From Tetmemena sp. SeJ-2015 (lineage: Eukaryota > Ciliophora > Spirotrichea > Sporadotrichida > Oxytrichidae): DNA of 64,000 nucleotides. A program made the translations under genes and the position numbers. A model generated the notes under the pieces. That model was not told the origin of the DNA. It did not search any database and worked only from the letters and a program-made list of their open reading frames with translations. The DNA is taken from assembly GCA_027382625.1 (NCBI GenBank), contig JAJKFJ010022279.1, positions 62,001 through 126,000 of the forward strand, read 5' to 3'. Shown one piece after another: positions 24,051 to 39,200 of the stretch (positions are counted from its first letter, which is position 1; each line of letters starts with the position of its first letter).

Positions 24051-25005
24051 TTTAACTTTCTAATTAATATTATAATTTTTTAAAAAAAAATCTCTTTTTA
24101 TTATCGATTTTTTTGCCTCACCTATATGATTTAGCTAGTAATGCTCTTTTTTTTTAAAAACCCATTTTTGGGTTTCTAAACAAAAACAAAAATGTAAGTT
24201 GAGAATATCAAAACTTTATCAACAATTATTTCTTTTGAGAAGGCTAAAATATTGTTGTAGGATAACTAAATTTTTATATTAAATATAAATTGGCGCAGAT
24301 CAGCCCTAGATTGATCCCTAAGATTTAGATCACCAGAATATTTTTTTTTAATAAAAAAATAATATTTAAAAATCATAATGAAAAACTAAACTTATATATG
24401 ATTTAATTTTAATTTAAGAATCCAGATTAGAATTTAAACGATTCACAGAGGCCACTTTCTCAAAATGACATCTCTGTTTGTGTTTAAATTAATTTTATAT
24501 TCTATATTTTTGAGTTGTAAGTCTAAATACCTAATCATAAATTACTTTAGATCTAAGAAGAAAAAGGTAGAGAGTGAGGTTTTTATATTATTTATAGCAT
24601 AACGTTATGACATAGGAAGAATAGAGAAACGTAAGTTGCGTTTCATAATTAGACATTAAATCATAATTTCCCTTAATCTTTTCATTACGATATTTCTATA
24701 CTTTAATTCTGCTTTTGTTTCACAAATGAGTTTGTAAGTTGCTTTAATGAAATGATTTATATAAATTATAAATAAGAAAATATATTCAATTCAAGTCAAA
24801 GTTCGTTTCAAGGAAATACTTCATATCTAATTTATTTTTGACACTTTATAATCAACTTAATAAAAATTCTACATTTTAATTTATTATAAACAAAATGAAA
24901 GATCGAATGAGAATCTAAATAAAAATTTTTAAAGTTATAAATGACTGAAGAATGAGTTGAGTGATAAATAATAGTCTTAGAATAATTTAATACAATGCTT
25001 TATAA

Positions 25006-28000
25006 TCACTCTTTTATGAAATCTGCATATTTTTTGAACTTTATTTCTTCTCTCTTCTTTTTCTTACCGCTCTTAGATCTCTTCCTCTAACGGAGATGCG
25101 GCTCTAAAGCCTAAAGTATCATCTGTTGTCGCTGCAGATCCAATACCTTAAACATCCTAAATAAGTTATCAATCTCCTCAACATGAGGAGGCTTCTCCTT
25201 CTTCTATGCTTTGGTACTGTTCCTCACCCCATCTTATTAATCATCCTAATATTTAATTATCTACTTTTACTCCCTTGAGACTTTGTGCTTTTCCTTTTAA
25301 ACTGATTAATATTGCGATTACTGTTATTAAGTTTTATAATCTTGATTATTTTACTGGCTGTGAGTGCCTGTTGGCAGACTTAGTTGGGAGTTTCTGAATT
25401 TGGGGCTTGAACTTATGCGCTTCATTTCTATCACAGTGTCTTGGATGGCTCTTCTAGCTTCGCCATGAAGAGGGTCTATCAACATAGATTTGGGATTCAG
25501 TTTTGATGTGTCTCTTCGCTAATCAGAATCTACTGTGGCATGGATGAAGTTAATCAATAAGCTTTAATTATTTATTGAAGAGAAAATAAATGAGTAATTT
25601 TAATCATTCTTAAATTCCTATTTTTTAGTTTTGAGAAATAAAAGTTAGTTGTGTTGAAGACAGATGCCTAGTTAGAGCCTTATGTACTCTGAGCTGCTTA
25701 GAATTGACTCACAGTAATCATTTAAGGAGCAGCGTTCTACGAATTTTTAGATGGTTGAGATTGGGTAGCATTTAAAAATCGTATACATAGTTGTTTGCAT
25801 TTTTGTTAGGGCCTCCTGAGCTTGAAACTTTTTAGCTCATGTCAATAATTCCAGAGGAGGAGTAGCCCTAGTTCTAATTGATAGAGGAAGCTTTGAAGCT
25901 GATTTTGCTAACATTATTAGAATTACCGCTCTTCATGAAGGGGGAAGGCTGTTGCGAATTGCTACTGCCTACAACAGACTTCCGCTCTTGCTGCTTCTAG
26001 ATCAGTCCTTGGTAAGAGTTAGACTTAGGCTGAGTGGTAATCTAATTCTTCAGACTCTCTTTCTGTTTTTAGTCCAGTAGGGTGTTCCTGGGTTAAGGTG
26101 CTTACACTGAATTCCTATTTCGTTGACTGTTTCTTACCTAGTTGTCAGACTGCTTCGAATTCTCTTTCAAAATAATTAAACATCAGTTGTTTCAAAATTC
26201 AATTGTCTCAATTATTGTAAAATACTTAGTAATTTTTAAAATTAACAAATTAACCTATAATCATCACTTATGATGAATATATAGATAATATTTATTGTTT
26301 TAGAGGCAGATGAGGAGGAGATTCTTCGCTCTCACTGCTCTATTGATCTGAGTCATCTTGTCCTTTCTAATGCTAAGATCCACTGAACGAAGAATGAGAT
26401 CTCTCACTGTCTTCTCCCTCCCTCTTTGGCTTATAGACAGACGATTAGCTGCTCTCCTAGCTAGATTCTTCTAGCATAGGCTCTTATGACCCATAGTTTT
26501 GCAGAATCTAAAGTTTTATTCTCTCATCAGAAGTCTGCTCTACGTTTATTATATAAATTTTAGATTATAGTAGAGTTCCTGAACTGGTCTTGATTAGTGA
26601 GCATAGGTTTAGACTGATTAGATTTCTTTCCTACTGATCTCTGTGAAAGCCTGTCTTAATCGATATCTTTTTGACTGCTATTCAAAGACTCTAAATTAAG
26701 TCTAAGCAAGTCACTGTTCACTTTCCCCTTTGAACTAAGACTCTGCTTTTAACTTGAATCCCCAACTTTAATTTCCTTCAATGAAGCAAGACTTGTCTGA
26801 GCTAGATTTTCACCTGACTGAAGCTAATGTTAATCCTTGTGTGCTGAAGATTCCAAATGAGCATGAGAACTTCCAAGATTAAAATGTGAGTACTGAGTAG
26901 TCGTCTGGTAGTGAGTTGAAACACGATTTGAGTTACTACTTTGTTGCATATCAGTTTAGGCTCCTCCGTTCGTAAGTGCTCCCAAGTCTATGTTCATCTT
27001 TGACTAGTTTTCAAGAATCTATTTCTCAAGCAGCCTTAATTGAGTCAATGAGGCTTTATCAAGATCCCCTATCTATTTAATTTGATTCATCAGGGCATCA
27101 TAGAAGGAATTTATAGAGTTATCAGAAGCTTGAGACTGCCTATGGCTTTCATCAGGTTGAAATTTATCATTGTCTCTGCCATCATCATTTTGACTTGACT
27201 TCCCAGTCTCATTATCTATAATAAAATAGAAATTTACATCATCTATAATATTTATGAGTTAAGATTTTTGTTAATAAAAATCTTATTAAAATTATCACTA
27301 GATCGCTTGGATGTATTTTCATTCTAGCTATCTTCGTCTTCATCGGAGTCATACTCAATCAAATATGCTTAGGCAATCTTCAAAACTACGCCTTCCTCTC
27401 CATTAGCTTGTCCACTTTCAGCTGTGAAGCCTTTTCCTAAGTCTTAATTTGTATCTGCAAGCTAACTTTGAATTTAATTACTCTATTCGTTTGTGCTTGA
27501 TTCAACTTCCTATTTCAAAGGTGTTTCACTGTGTTTTATTCTATGTGAGTCAGCATTAATCTTAGTGACGTTAAAAGACCCCCGTCCATTACTTTGCTAA
27601 CTTTAAGCATTGCCTCTGAATGAATCATTCTCCTATATCATCAGTTAGCTAGTTATAGTTCTCTCTTGCTACAGAAGCATCTTCTCTCTTACTCTCTGTG
27701 TTGCAAGAGGCCACTTGCTTCTGTATGCTTCCATAACCATAGCCATAACTTTGTTCTCAAAGATATTCATAATGGTCTACTTCTAAATCTCTTTCTCATA
27801 TTAGAAGTAGTGATATATTGCTATCTACACTAATCTCTTTTTAACAAGTTTAACCATAAGTCCAAAGTGGTTCACTCTCATCATCTCTCTGAAAATGGAT
27901 ACGAATATTGAACTAGGGAGCCCTTTTATGAGAAGATAATCTTCACATGGTATTTTCTTAGAGCTAATAAAAAAAATAGTTTGAACTTTTAGGGAGCTTG

Positions 28001-29320
28001 TATCGCTATCATGATACATGCTTCTTTAAACCAAAAGATTGCCTCATTAGCTTGCATTGGAACCTCCTATTCTTCATCTTCTTCAATATAGCTTGAATAC
28101 ATTGAAAGTTCCTTGTTTGAGTGCTCTGTTCTATGAGGGGTTTCGAAAAACATGTCATTCTTTCTAATCAGCCTTTTATTGTTCACATAGAACTAAGTTG
28201 TAGTTTTCTTATACCTGAAATCTAGTGGTGGTCTTGAGTTCTATCTTTGAAGCTTGTATAAAGGCAATCTTAGCTTTGAAACTTTAAACTTTCTGAAGGC
28301 CTTTAAACTGATTTTGATGATCTTGTATTTGAATAATCTGAAGAGAAGACCATGTGAATTCAGCCTCAACATCTCTTTGTAGAGCATAACACATGTTTGA
28401 ATGAGAGACATAGTGGATCTATTCTTGAAGAAGTTCTCTCTTATATTAAGTTGCTTCAAAGCGATTTATAAAGCTAGCTCTTATGAAACTATTCTCTGCT
28501 AAGGGTGATCTTTCTTAGGCTTAGATTTATTAGTATCTTTTCTGCTTCTTACTCCTCTTGGGGCCATGGCTTCTTCTCTATCTGTTGGGTCTCTAGAGTT
28601 TTTCTATTCCCTTTGGATTTGTCTCTCTGAAATTTGATAGGCCCTAAATGTGCTTTAATTCTAGTAAGGAGAATTGAACCTCTGCTAACTAAGTTCAATA
28701 AATTAAGAGTAAAATGTATATTTTCAGTGGTGTTTATATAGTCGACTATTGAATCATTCTTTGGTTTCTTCCTCTCTATTTTATTGCTTGTATTGGTGTT
28801 TTTACTATCAAACTGGACTTCGAAGTTTTTTGCATCTTCCTATAATAAAGGATGTTGATGTCTTTAATCTTCAATACTGGCTTTGAATGAGAATCTGCTC
28901 CTCAAGTTCCTTTCTTCATCTATCTGCGCTTGCTTTTTTTCTTCACTCTCAAAAGTTACTTAGTTGGTGACGGGCTTGATTATAGTGACAGCTATCGGTC
29001 TCTATATAGCAAGATCGAAGGTTATGAGTTGACTCTCGAATGTTAGCATGGGGCTGCCGTCCTTAATTTCTATTGCAGGCTTAGAGTCCATCTTGCTTTC
29101 AATTGGGGTTGATAAATCATGAGACTGATCAGATGCCATAGAATTTTTAGGAATTTGCAACTGAACGGAATGATTATCTGGTGAGGAGGACAGAGAGGGC
29201 AGCTAAATGAAGTTGTTATTGCTTATCAAGCTCAATATCTTATCTTCGTTCCCTGCGCTATCTTTTGATAAGAGTTGTTTATCAAGTTGCTTCAGTTATT
29301 GCACTGTATAATTTTAAAAT
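25006..29320 (-). CDS. Ser/Gln-rich protein of unknown function
   Basis: The minus strand reads as typical hypotrich low-complexity protein in several frames linked by introns or IESs. Examples are VQQLKQLDKQLLSKDSAGNE near the N-terminal side (about 29300), then NKIERKKPKNDSIVDYI (about 28760) and a basic, leucine-rich helical part, LFRLFKYKIIKISLKAFRK (about 28300). Further on are SVYKPKREGEDSERSHSSFS (about 26400), DPLHGEARRAIQDTVIEMKR (about 25480) and a lysine-rich C-terminus ending YADFIKE with TGA at 25006-25008. No catalytic motif is visible. The block may be one gene with the next entry. Start and internal junctions are not resolved. Confidence 0.6.
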
Positions 29321-29504
29321 GGATAAAAGCAAGTCTAAGTTTAATACGATGGATAATAAAATTTGATAAATTTCTTCTATTTTAAGCACTAGCTTATGGT
29401 CTTTAACATATATAGTTTTAATTTAAAAACTGTTAATCAATTTCAGATTGTGATTTAATTCTATTTGATTAATAATTAAAATCATTTTAAAAGAGAATAA
29501 TGCA

Positions 29505-30850
29505 TTAATTTTCCTCGAAGCTGTCAGTATACTTATTGAGATATTCCAAATTATTTGAATCAATTCTGCTGGGGATGTTGTCTCTGCTCTCCTTCTTATT
29601 TAGAGAAGCAAACTTGCTCTTGAGAGCTATAGATTTCTTTATAGGAGTGTTTAGGTCCTTCAACTCATGAAGGAAGCTTTTGTAGTTGAAGTTTGAGGAT
29701 AGGAAGCGATTTAACTCACTGGACATATTTGTCGCTTGTCGTTCTATATCGCTCAGAAATTCAAAGTTGTTTGACTTCATACTTTATTTAAGAGTAATAA
29801 GTCTGCTTATTTATTTAAAATTTGTGAATCAAAAGATTACTACTACTTGGTATCTAGAGCAAGGGTGACTTGATGTCCTCCGCTTTCCCCATACTCAGAG
29901 TGTTTGATGTAAGATCATTGCTTGGTATTTGAGTGATGACTCCAAGGTTAGAAGCAAACTTCAGCCTCTTAATGCTCTCTACTGGTATGTCTTACTGAAA
30001 AGAGGTGATGGCTGGATTTAGCTTAATGTCTGTTCTAAGTTGGGAATGTGAGTTAGTCGTGTTCTGCTTATCATAGAGTTGCTTCAGAACCAGTCTTCCT
30101 TTTGACTCTAGAGAGCTAAACTTGAACAAACTAATTTAATATCTTCAAAAAGAGAAGAATGTATATTAAGGCTCTTCTGTTTGTCCAAAGATTATCTGGG
30201 TAATGGAGGCTTTAATAAATTCATTTAATCAACAGAATAAGTATGTTAAAGGCTTCACTTTATTCTATTAAAGAGTCGCGAACATATCTACTTTAAATAA
30301 GTTTAAATAAAACATGGGTTGGCCGTAAGATTCTTAAAATTGGTGCTCTTGATTATTTACACTCTTCTAACTTTAGAAGTCTAGTTATTTATCTCTGAAT
30401 TATTATTAGGAAGGCTACCTGAAGAAGTAAGAGGATTAAGTCTGATCCGCTTCTTCATAAAAGTTATAACAAAATATTAATCTTCGACTTCCAAAGATAT
30501 CTTTCGATTGCTCTCTAGCACCAAGTATTCCTCAGATATTTGCTTGATACCAAGATTTTCAGTCATTTAATTCTACAGTAATCTTATCGTCTGCTCTTCA
30601 TCTTCTTCTTCTTCCTCCTCATGAAGACTTATGTCTATGCTGTTGGATGCTTGAGTCATGAACGGCTATTTTTTATTGTGAGGAGCTAATTTATTCAGCC
30701 CATTTAAAACTGCAAATTTGGACAGAGTCTATTGCGATTTAGCTTATAAAGATAATAAATTTTAAGAGTTTAAGCTACTTGGTTGTGGCCTATCTGATTT
30801 AGAAGAAAGTTCCTCGACTTAGTTTGGAACTAGGGACTAGGATGTGTGAT
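29505..30850 (-). CDS. Low-complexity protein of unknown function, probably 5' part of the neighbouring gene
   Basis: Open in the ciliate code from about 30850 down. It has a Gln/Ser-rich start (VEELSSKSDRPQPSSLNSQN) and an acidic run of Glu/Asp at about 30610. Then come IRLLQNQMTENLGIKQISEE, LFKFSSLESKGRLVLKQLYD (about 30100), and MKSNNFEFLSDIERQATN with NRFLSSNFNYKSFLHELKD (29505-29780). Frames change at about 30200-30400 and 29790-29870, where the DNA is AT-rich, consistent with IESs or introns. The orientation matches 25006-29320 and no clear TGA terminus separates the two, so a single gene is possible. No family recognised. Confidence 0.5.
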
Positions 30851-33548
30851 TGAGGAATCATCTACTGATTATAAGCTCATCGATATATTACTCCCACTTC
30901 TATTTTATAATAAAAAATATAAACTATATATTCTCTAAAAATGGGCAAGCTAGCTTTGAATCTAATTAAGTCTGCTTTTCAGTGCTTGCTCCTCTCGTAA
31001 AATATTAATACTAAAATTTAGCCCACATCTTATTGCGACGACTACAAAGAACTCTGATGGTCTATTGATAAAGAATTATTATCTAGCGTCCTATAGAATT
31101 TAGAAGTGTTCACTCCTCCGTATTTATTTGAAGAAACAAATGATTCCTGCTTAATCGTTTTAAGTAACTGTTGTTTTATTTTATTCTGAGGATGTTTTAA
31201 ATTTTAACTTGACTGTATTGCCTAATTAATGCTTAATAATCTTAAAAGAAATTTTCATATTTTTGCTGATTGCACCTTCTTCTATTTAAATCATATTGTC
31301 AGGAATTTCGTTTATAATTTTCTGCTAGGGCAATTAAAAATTATTCTTGAGCTTTTTCTTTTTAATATTCTGCGAGCTAGAGTATGCACTCCTTATGGAT
31401 ATTATGCTGAGTTTCTTTTAAAGAGCGTGCAAATTTGTGGACTATTTCTAGCTTAACATATTTTTTTATTAAAAAGGGAAATGCTGAGAGTTGCTCTAGT
31501 TTATCCCCCCACTTTAAAGGTAAATATGAGAACTTATATATATTAACTTTGCTCTAGAAATCTTGGCGATATGGTTTTGTTTTGGGGCTGCTGATAGCTA
31601 TTTTAAGTTAGTTAAATAATATTTTCATTGGAATATGTATTTAGTTTTGGTGGCTTTTTAGTGGCATCGGATGATTAGTCATGGAGCTTTTTGGATTGGT
31701 GTTTTAGAGAAAGAAATACTCCCTACTCTTTCATGCTTCTCATTTGATTAAAACTCTATAAATGATATTTACATTTGGTTTATGTCTGGAAGAACTAGTT
31801 TCCTCTCTTCATTTAACTATTTATATTATACATATAATTTCTAGTGCTTAAGTTTAAGAGACAGCGGACTTATCAAGCACCTGATTATTGTATGGCTAAT
31901 TATGGTAAAGTATAATGAATAGACAAAAGAATTGAATAAATTTGTAAGTAGCTGTTTCATGTTAGCTGAATTGTTAGAACGACTTCGTTTCGCACTCTCC
32001 CCTTCATTATTGTTATAAGTATTGTCCTATATTCCTATCAAATACCTATTAAATAGATATACCATACATTTATCTATCTTTTGATTAGAGAAAGACTTTC
32101 CAGCGGGGGAGAGTGAAAGCTCCTTTTCCAGCAGACTCTTGACCTTACTTTCACTCCCCTAGATCCTGCTCAGTTTATCTAATGTATTATTATAATAAAT
32201 ATGATTATAATTGAATCTAGGTATTATTTATTGAGGGTGATAGGTGAGTTAGTGGGGTGCTTGAGATGTTGTAAAGGGGTCCGCAAGTGCTTGTTTTTAG
32301 TCATTACTGCCACTATGTCATCATTCATTTTATTAATTCTATTTCCACTCACTTCCTAAAATAAATCACTCTCACAATTGTCACTCGCATAATAGGATCT
32401 TCTCTTTTCCATATTTATACAAATAGCGCAATAAATAAAGGTCAAACTAGAGAAATCAAAATAGTGCTTCCGGCCATGCTAAAGCAGGAGGTGATTTGCC
32501 CACATTAGACCTGGCTTAAGCCATTATTTTTAAGACATTAAAGTCAAGATTTATTTTCTTATTCTAGGATCAATAATTTAAAAATAATGATAGACCTCCT
32601 AGCTTTTGGTAAACCTATTAAATTCTATTAAAAGCAAACAAGAAGAGAGGACGAAATGCATTAATTAATTATAAGAAAATAATTATAGACTGCTAACCAA
32701 ACTTAAATCGATCCATTATCATCTTCATTAAGTGAACACTTTCTAATGAGTTCTTAAGGGCTCTAAGTCGAGGGGGCTTCTTCCTGTCTCTCACTTTTAT
32801 TCTGTCTTTAATGTTTGCTATTTCAGTGAGGAATTTATTTCTTATCTAAATATAGTTTATAAATGGCCAAAATTATAATTAGCTTTTAAGGTTTACTCTT
32901 CTGCTCGGATAAGAAGAGATTAGAAATTTATTTTCTTCTTCTCCTTATTTAGTCTTTGGTTCTTGCTTTGTTTTGCTAACACTATATTCACTCTTCAAGC
33001 ATCCAAAGGATTTGCTATTTAATTCCCAAATAAACAAATAAAATCATCTGCTATAAATGATAATTATTATTTTTGTTTATGAGAATTAAAGAATAGCTCC
33101 TTCCAATCTCTTCCTAGCGACTAGAGAGTTTAAAAAATTTTATAACTAATTTTAGATCACAAGGGTGCGGACGTTATAATTATTAAAATTCTAGGCCTAT
33201 AAATTGCCCTTTCAAATTTACAATTATAATAAAAAATTTATCAACTCAAGCACAAACAAGAGAATGCAACAACTGCACATACAAGAAGAGAGCAACTCAA
33301 ACACAAATCAGCTCACTCCAAATACTTAAAGGAGAAGAATGAGGCAGACTACCAGCTAATAAATCCTAGGTGAGCTATTAATCATAATTGTAATTAGTTG
33401 TCCTCTCTAATCCGCTGCTTGTGAGGAAGGTGCGGATTGAGAGGCATTCTTATCAGAATCTTAATGCTTGTCTCACGTCAACTTATTCCTATTATAAACC
33501 CAAAAGTAATAATATTATTTGACTCTAATTCTTATATTATTTAGACAC
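30851..33548. other. Intergenic/germline spacer
   Basis: No recognisable protein. The plus strand at 31229-31507 is open and hydrophobic (RNFVYNFLLGQLKIILELF) but has no family match I know and could be chance. Other items: an imperfect hairpin at 32106-32159, and a short non-AT-rich patch at about 32465-32525. The latter contains the palindrome GGCTTAAGCC followed by a T-rich end, which might be a small RNA. Confidence 0.35.
32106..32159. repeat. Imperfect inverted repeat (hairpin)
   Basis: GGGGAGAGTGAAAG at 32106-32119 is nearly the reverse complement of CTTTCACTCCCC at 32148-32159 (two bases missing in the right arm). The loop is 28 bp. A third, exact 10-bp inverted copy, CACTCTCCCC, lies at 31993-32002. 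Function unknown. Confidence 0.5.
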
Positions 33549-33791
33549 TCATTCATCAATTTTACCCTCAAGAATCGAGTTTAAATTTCTCAGTCTGTTT
33601 TAATTGCTTTGAGGTGGTAGCAGAGGATAAAAATAAGTATAGATATTTATCCATAAGATAATGTTGAGAACAAAAGTGAGTGCGACTAGGAGAAATCCAC
33701 TTGCGTAAAAAAGAACTCTATTAAGAGTGAACTGCTTTCTGTGGCTGAAAAACAACTCTGTCTGAACAAGATGGACCTTCTCTAGGCCCAT
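33549..33791 (-). CDS. Small membrane protein, or its terminal exon
   Basis: 80 residues from MGLEKVHLVQTELFFSHRKQ to a TGA at 33549-33551. One strongly hydrophobic segment (VLFYASGFLLVALTFVLNII, residues about 27-50) is followed by an aromatic stretch INIYTYFYP and a polar tail ending LEGKIDE. The GF...L...NI pattern faintly recalls the first hairpin of Pen-2-type proteins, but it is too weak to name. More exons may lie upstream (higher coordinates). Confidence 0.5.
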
Positions 33792-34729
33792 TTAGAGGTA
33801 GATTCCTTAACTTACCTTACTTTGCACATACTTAAATCAAATTCTTTCACGCATGAGTGAAAGTATTATTATTATTGATAATTGCATAGAAATTACAGAA
33901 TGAGATTGGAAATAATGACAAATTTGTGGACATACATGGTCAGACTAATCCTTCTACGCCTTCACTGAAGGCAGGTTGCTATACAGACCCGACCACTGAT
34001 CCCTCTTACTCTCATCATTAATATTCACTTCAATTAAGCATAAGTTAATTAAGGTGAGAAAAGTGGCCATCTTATAAATATGGCTAGAGAAATGGAGGAC
34101 AAATAATCCATCGAAAATTAAAGCACCATCCCACTAAAGCGCAGATGCCTCAAGTAGAATGCCAGAATAAATTATTTTAATTAAAAATTAAAAAATAGAT
34201 CAATAAAAATATATTTATATTATTCTTAAGATAGTTAATCATTAAAATATTATAATGCAAATATTTTAAGTTCCATTTTCTTATTTATTTGCCAAGGCTA
34301 TAAAGTAGGAGAAATAGCAAAATGACATCCTAGAGAGCAGTGCAGGAAATGAGTTATTTATAATTATCATTAGTGTGAATTATTTGTATTGAATGAGGTA
34401 CTTTCGCACTTTTTTATTGATTAATTTGTAGGGGATGAAGTGTGGTGAGAGTCATCACAAGCAAAAGAAAAATACCAATATTCAAAACTCATCAAATCTA
34501 CTTCATTTTAATTTTGAAATGGAGGTGAGCAACAAGTTCGTAGAACTCAGAGACAACTCACCTGCTCAAAGAGGCTAGGCTACGAAAATGCCCTTACAGC
34601 AGAAGAGGAGAGGATGCTAAAATTGGCAATCAAAAATTCCCTAGCAGAGAAATAGAATTCAAACATAACCATTTTGTGGTTTTTGCTTTTTATTTGTTTA
34701 CAAACGGAAAGTTGGAATAAATATGCGAA
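33792..34729. other. Intergenic region between divergent genes
   Basis: AT-rich, with no family recognised. Plus-strand 34519-34729 is open and could hold an extra 5' exon of the JmjN/JmjC gene, but similarity begins only at 34730. Short palindromic patches occur (for example around 33955-33975), with nothing I can assign. Confidence 0.4.
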
Positions 34730-36119
<1,390 letters not shown>

Positions 36120-36226
36120 GGGAAAATAAACCAATACTATATCACTCTATCAATATCTAACATATTTAAACACCGTTTCATAATCTTCTAAATCTTATCA
36201 GTTAAAATTTCATGTCGTAGTTAGAT

Positions 36227-39200
36227 TCACTGCAGAGCAAAATTAACCTTCTGGCCTTGTGTTGCGAACTATTTGTAGAAGGAACTCATGTCCACTTACT
36301 TGTTCTATTGTTAATTTTATTAGCTCTCATAAGCTGCTGTGTTCATACCTCCTCTAGTCACTGGCTTCTAGAACTCCCCATACTCTTTTAGTATAAAAAT
36401 GAGCATAAACTTTATTCTTCTTGCATCTGAGGAGAGTTAACTTGTTTATTCTCAATTGTAATCTTCCTTCTGCCTCCTTGGCTCGTGTGCAAGCCTAATC
36501 TTGTCAGAGACTCAGTGCTCTAAAGAGATGCAGCTCCATTATAACGAAAGAAAAGTTTTTTTGAAGAAATTAATATTTTTTGCTGTGATAATACTCATCT
36601 GATTAGAATTAGGGTTGAGTCTGAAAGCGCTCTATGATGTTATGAGCTAACGAGTTTGAGGCCGAGAAGCTCCTGGGAAATTAGTTCCTATGCTGTTGAG
36701 ATTAATTGCTTGCATTTGTCCAAACTAGGCCAAGAAATTGTTCCTCTATACTTTACCCTAGCTGTAGATTCTCTCATTCAGCAATTAAAATGAGAACTAG
36801 AGACTTAGCGTTTATTCTTTTAACATGAATTGGAGAGCTTGACTTCTTGTTCATAGAGGGCCTTGAATTTATTGATGTCACTTATTATCATCTTTACTGG
36901 CTCTCCGTTTAGCTGAGGCGGGTTGAGGTTGGAATGTTTTACTGTCTGGTACTCGCCCTATAGTTCTCTGATGAGCCTATGGATATCATTATAATTCATC
37001 TTTTGAACGTCAATCTCCTCCACATTTAATTAATGGGTAAGATTGAATTTAATTTTGAGTCTTGATGAGTTAGTCCAAATTTGTAGTGCTTTAATAAATT
37101 AAGGAATAATTTATAGCTACTCTGCTGCTTGTCTTGCATTTGAGGGGAGGTAAACTTGCTATTAGAGATTCCTCGCCTGCTGTTGTTAAGGTTATTCTTT
37201 TAAGTCTGAGAAAGCCCCTTCTTGCCCAAACCCTTGCTCATTGGCTTGGACATATTGGCAGGTGAACTCATTTGAGAACTTGCCTAAGACTGCATGAACT
37301 TCTCGTAGGTATCCATTTTCTGCTCCCACTACTTTACTTGTTACTCTCTTTTCCTGGAAGCGTTGGGTTTTCATTAACACCTCTTCGATGAATTCCTCTC
37401 TGTCCAACTTTTTCTTTAGAGTCTTGTCAATATATAGGTTTGTGGAGGTGCTCTATTGAATCTTGGTTTTACTTAGTGCTTCAAACAACTAGGCATGACT
37501 ATCTTTGTTAGGCAGTAAGGGTCTTTGAGCTGGAGGGACATAGAGAGAGTGCATTCCTGCTGTGAACTTGCCATCCTCAGCCTAGTCAATTAGACGCCTT
37601 CTGCTACTGTACTAATCCGTAAAGAGATAGGAGCTCTAACCGGCCTTAGGCAAGTGTACTTTAAGCCTCAACCTTCAGCTACTTGTACTGCTCAATCGCT
37701 TCTTTGAGTCTTTTATCTGAGTCCTCTATCAAGAAGGCATATTGTTCTTTGATGTTTAGCAGTTGTTCCTTGTGTTCTCGTTTCTTCAGAAGTAAGTCCC
37801 GCTTATAGTCTCTCTCTGCTTCTCTTTTAGCTTGGTCCTGCATGTCAAACATCCTTCCAATCAGATCAGTGTTTCTCTCTGTGTTATCTCGTAGCTTAAA
37901 AAGTAGACTTGCTTTTCTCTCCAGGGCAGCGTGGTTTCCTTACAGAGTTTCCTCGATCCCTACCTTGCGTTAAGTCTTAACTTCAGCTATCTATTCGTGG
38001 TAGTGACTATCGTGCTATTTTATGCCAAGCTGCATATCATCCACTCGCTTCTCCATTGCCTTGAATTACCTATGATAAATCAAAAAGGTATTCCTCATTT
38101 AACATACCACAAAAATATTGTATATTTCCTCTCGAGGTCCAATTTCTGTCCCCTTATTTCGTCGACTTCATGCTAAAGGGAATTTAACTTCTTATCTAGA
38201 TCTCTGTTTATTCAACCAAGAGTCTCAGCCCTCTCCTTAGCTTCTTTATAAAACTTGAGAACCTGCTACTCCTTAGAATTAGGCCTGGCTTTCACTAATG
38301 CTTCTAGGTCTGCGTCTATTCCAAGCATGATACGGAATTCATCTAGCTTGGATTTGTAACTCTTTTTCATAAAATCAATTTGCTTCTTCAAATCACCGTT
38401 TTCCCTTGACAGTTTATCCACCATTTAGTTGGACTAAATTTGCTCTTAAGTCTGCGCTCCTTGAGCTAAAGGTGATTTCGGTGATAGGGTTTGTCCGTTG
38501 GCTGGATCAGCATTTAATTTGACGCTCTGCAGCCTAGAAATTAAGTAATGACATAGAGATGAAGACTTACTGCTAAGTAAACTAGAGAAGAGACTTAGAC
38601 TCATCTTTGTAGTCTTCTTAGCTATTAACGAAGAAAAGAGGGAAGATATTCACCTCTGGTGTTAACAGCGATTTCTTGAGCAGCTTCGTGAGAGAGTTAC
38701 TGTCTAGATCTTGTATTTGCTGAGAATTTAAAGTCCTCGAGATGTAAAAGTCCTTAAGAAAAGAGGCAGTAGAAGTCAGTGACTGACCAAGGTAGTTGTT
38801 CAAATTAGTGAAAACAGGATCTGAAGATTGAACTGGAACAGCTATGTCTACAAAATGCAGGTTCGTCTTCCTTTTGTTTTGAGTATCAGTAGGATTCCAT
38901 AGAGTAAGTTGAAGCACTTGGTGTAAGATCTTGTCTTCCTTCGATTCAAATTTCTTGTTCAAATACTCTGTTGCATACCCTTGCTAAAAATATAATTAAA
39001 AGGGTTTAAGAGAAATTAAGGTTCCAAGAAAGGACAATTTTTACTTACAGCAAAGGTGAAAAAAGAGATAAGTGCTTCAATATCAAGAGTCTCGTATCGA
39101 GTGACACCTTTGATAACCATCTCTCCATATTTCTAATCATCCACAATTTAGTTATAAATTGGCACCTCTATAGCAAATCTTTAGATCTTATCCTCGACAA

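Larger units (their letters stand above)
16966..25005. other. AT-rich, apparently germline-limited DNA without recognisable genes
   Basis: About 8 kb with no recognisable protein on either strand and stops in all frames even under the ciliate code. Poly(A)/poly(T) runs are frequent, and the composition is visibly more AT-rich than the flanking genes. I see no transposase, no terminal inverted repeats and no clear C4A4 telomere-like termini of the TBE type. Two sub-regions stand apart and are listed separately (homopolymer-rich about 20400-21850; GC-rich 23620-24050). Confidence 0.6.
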
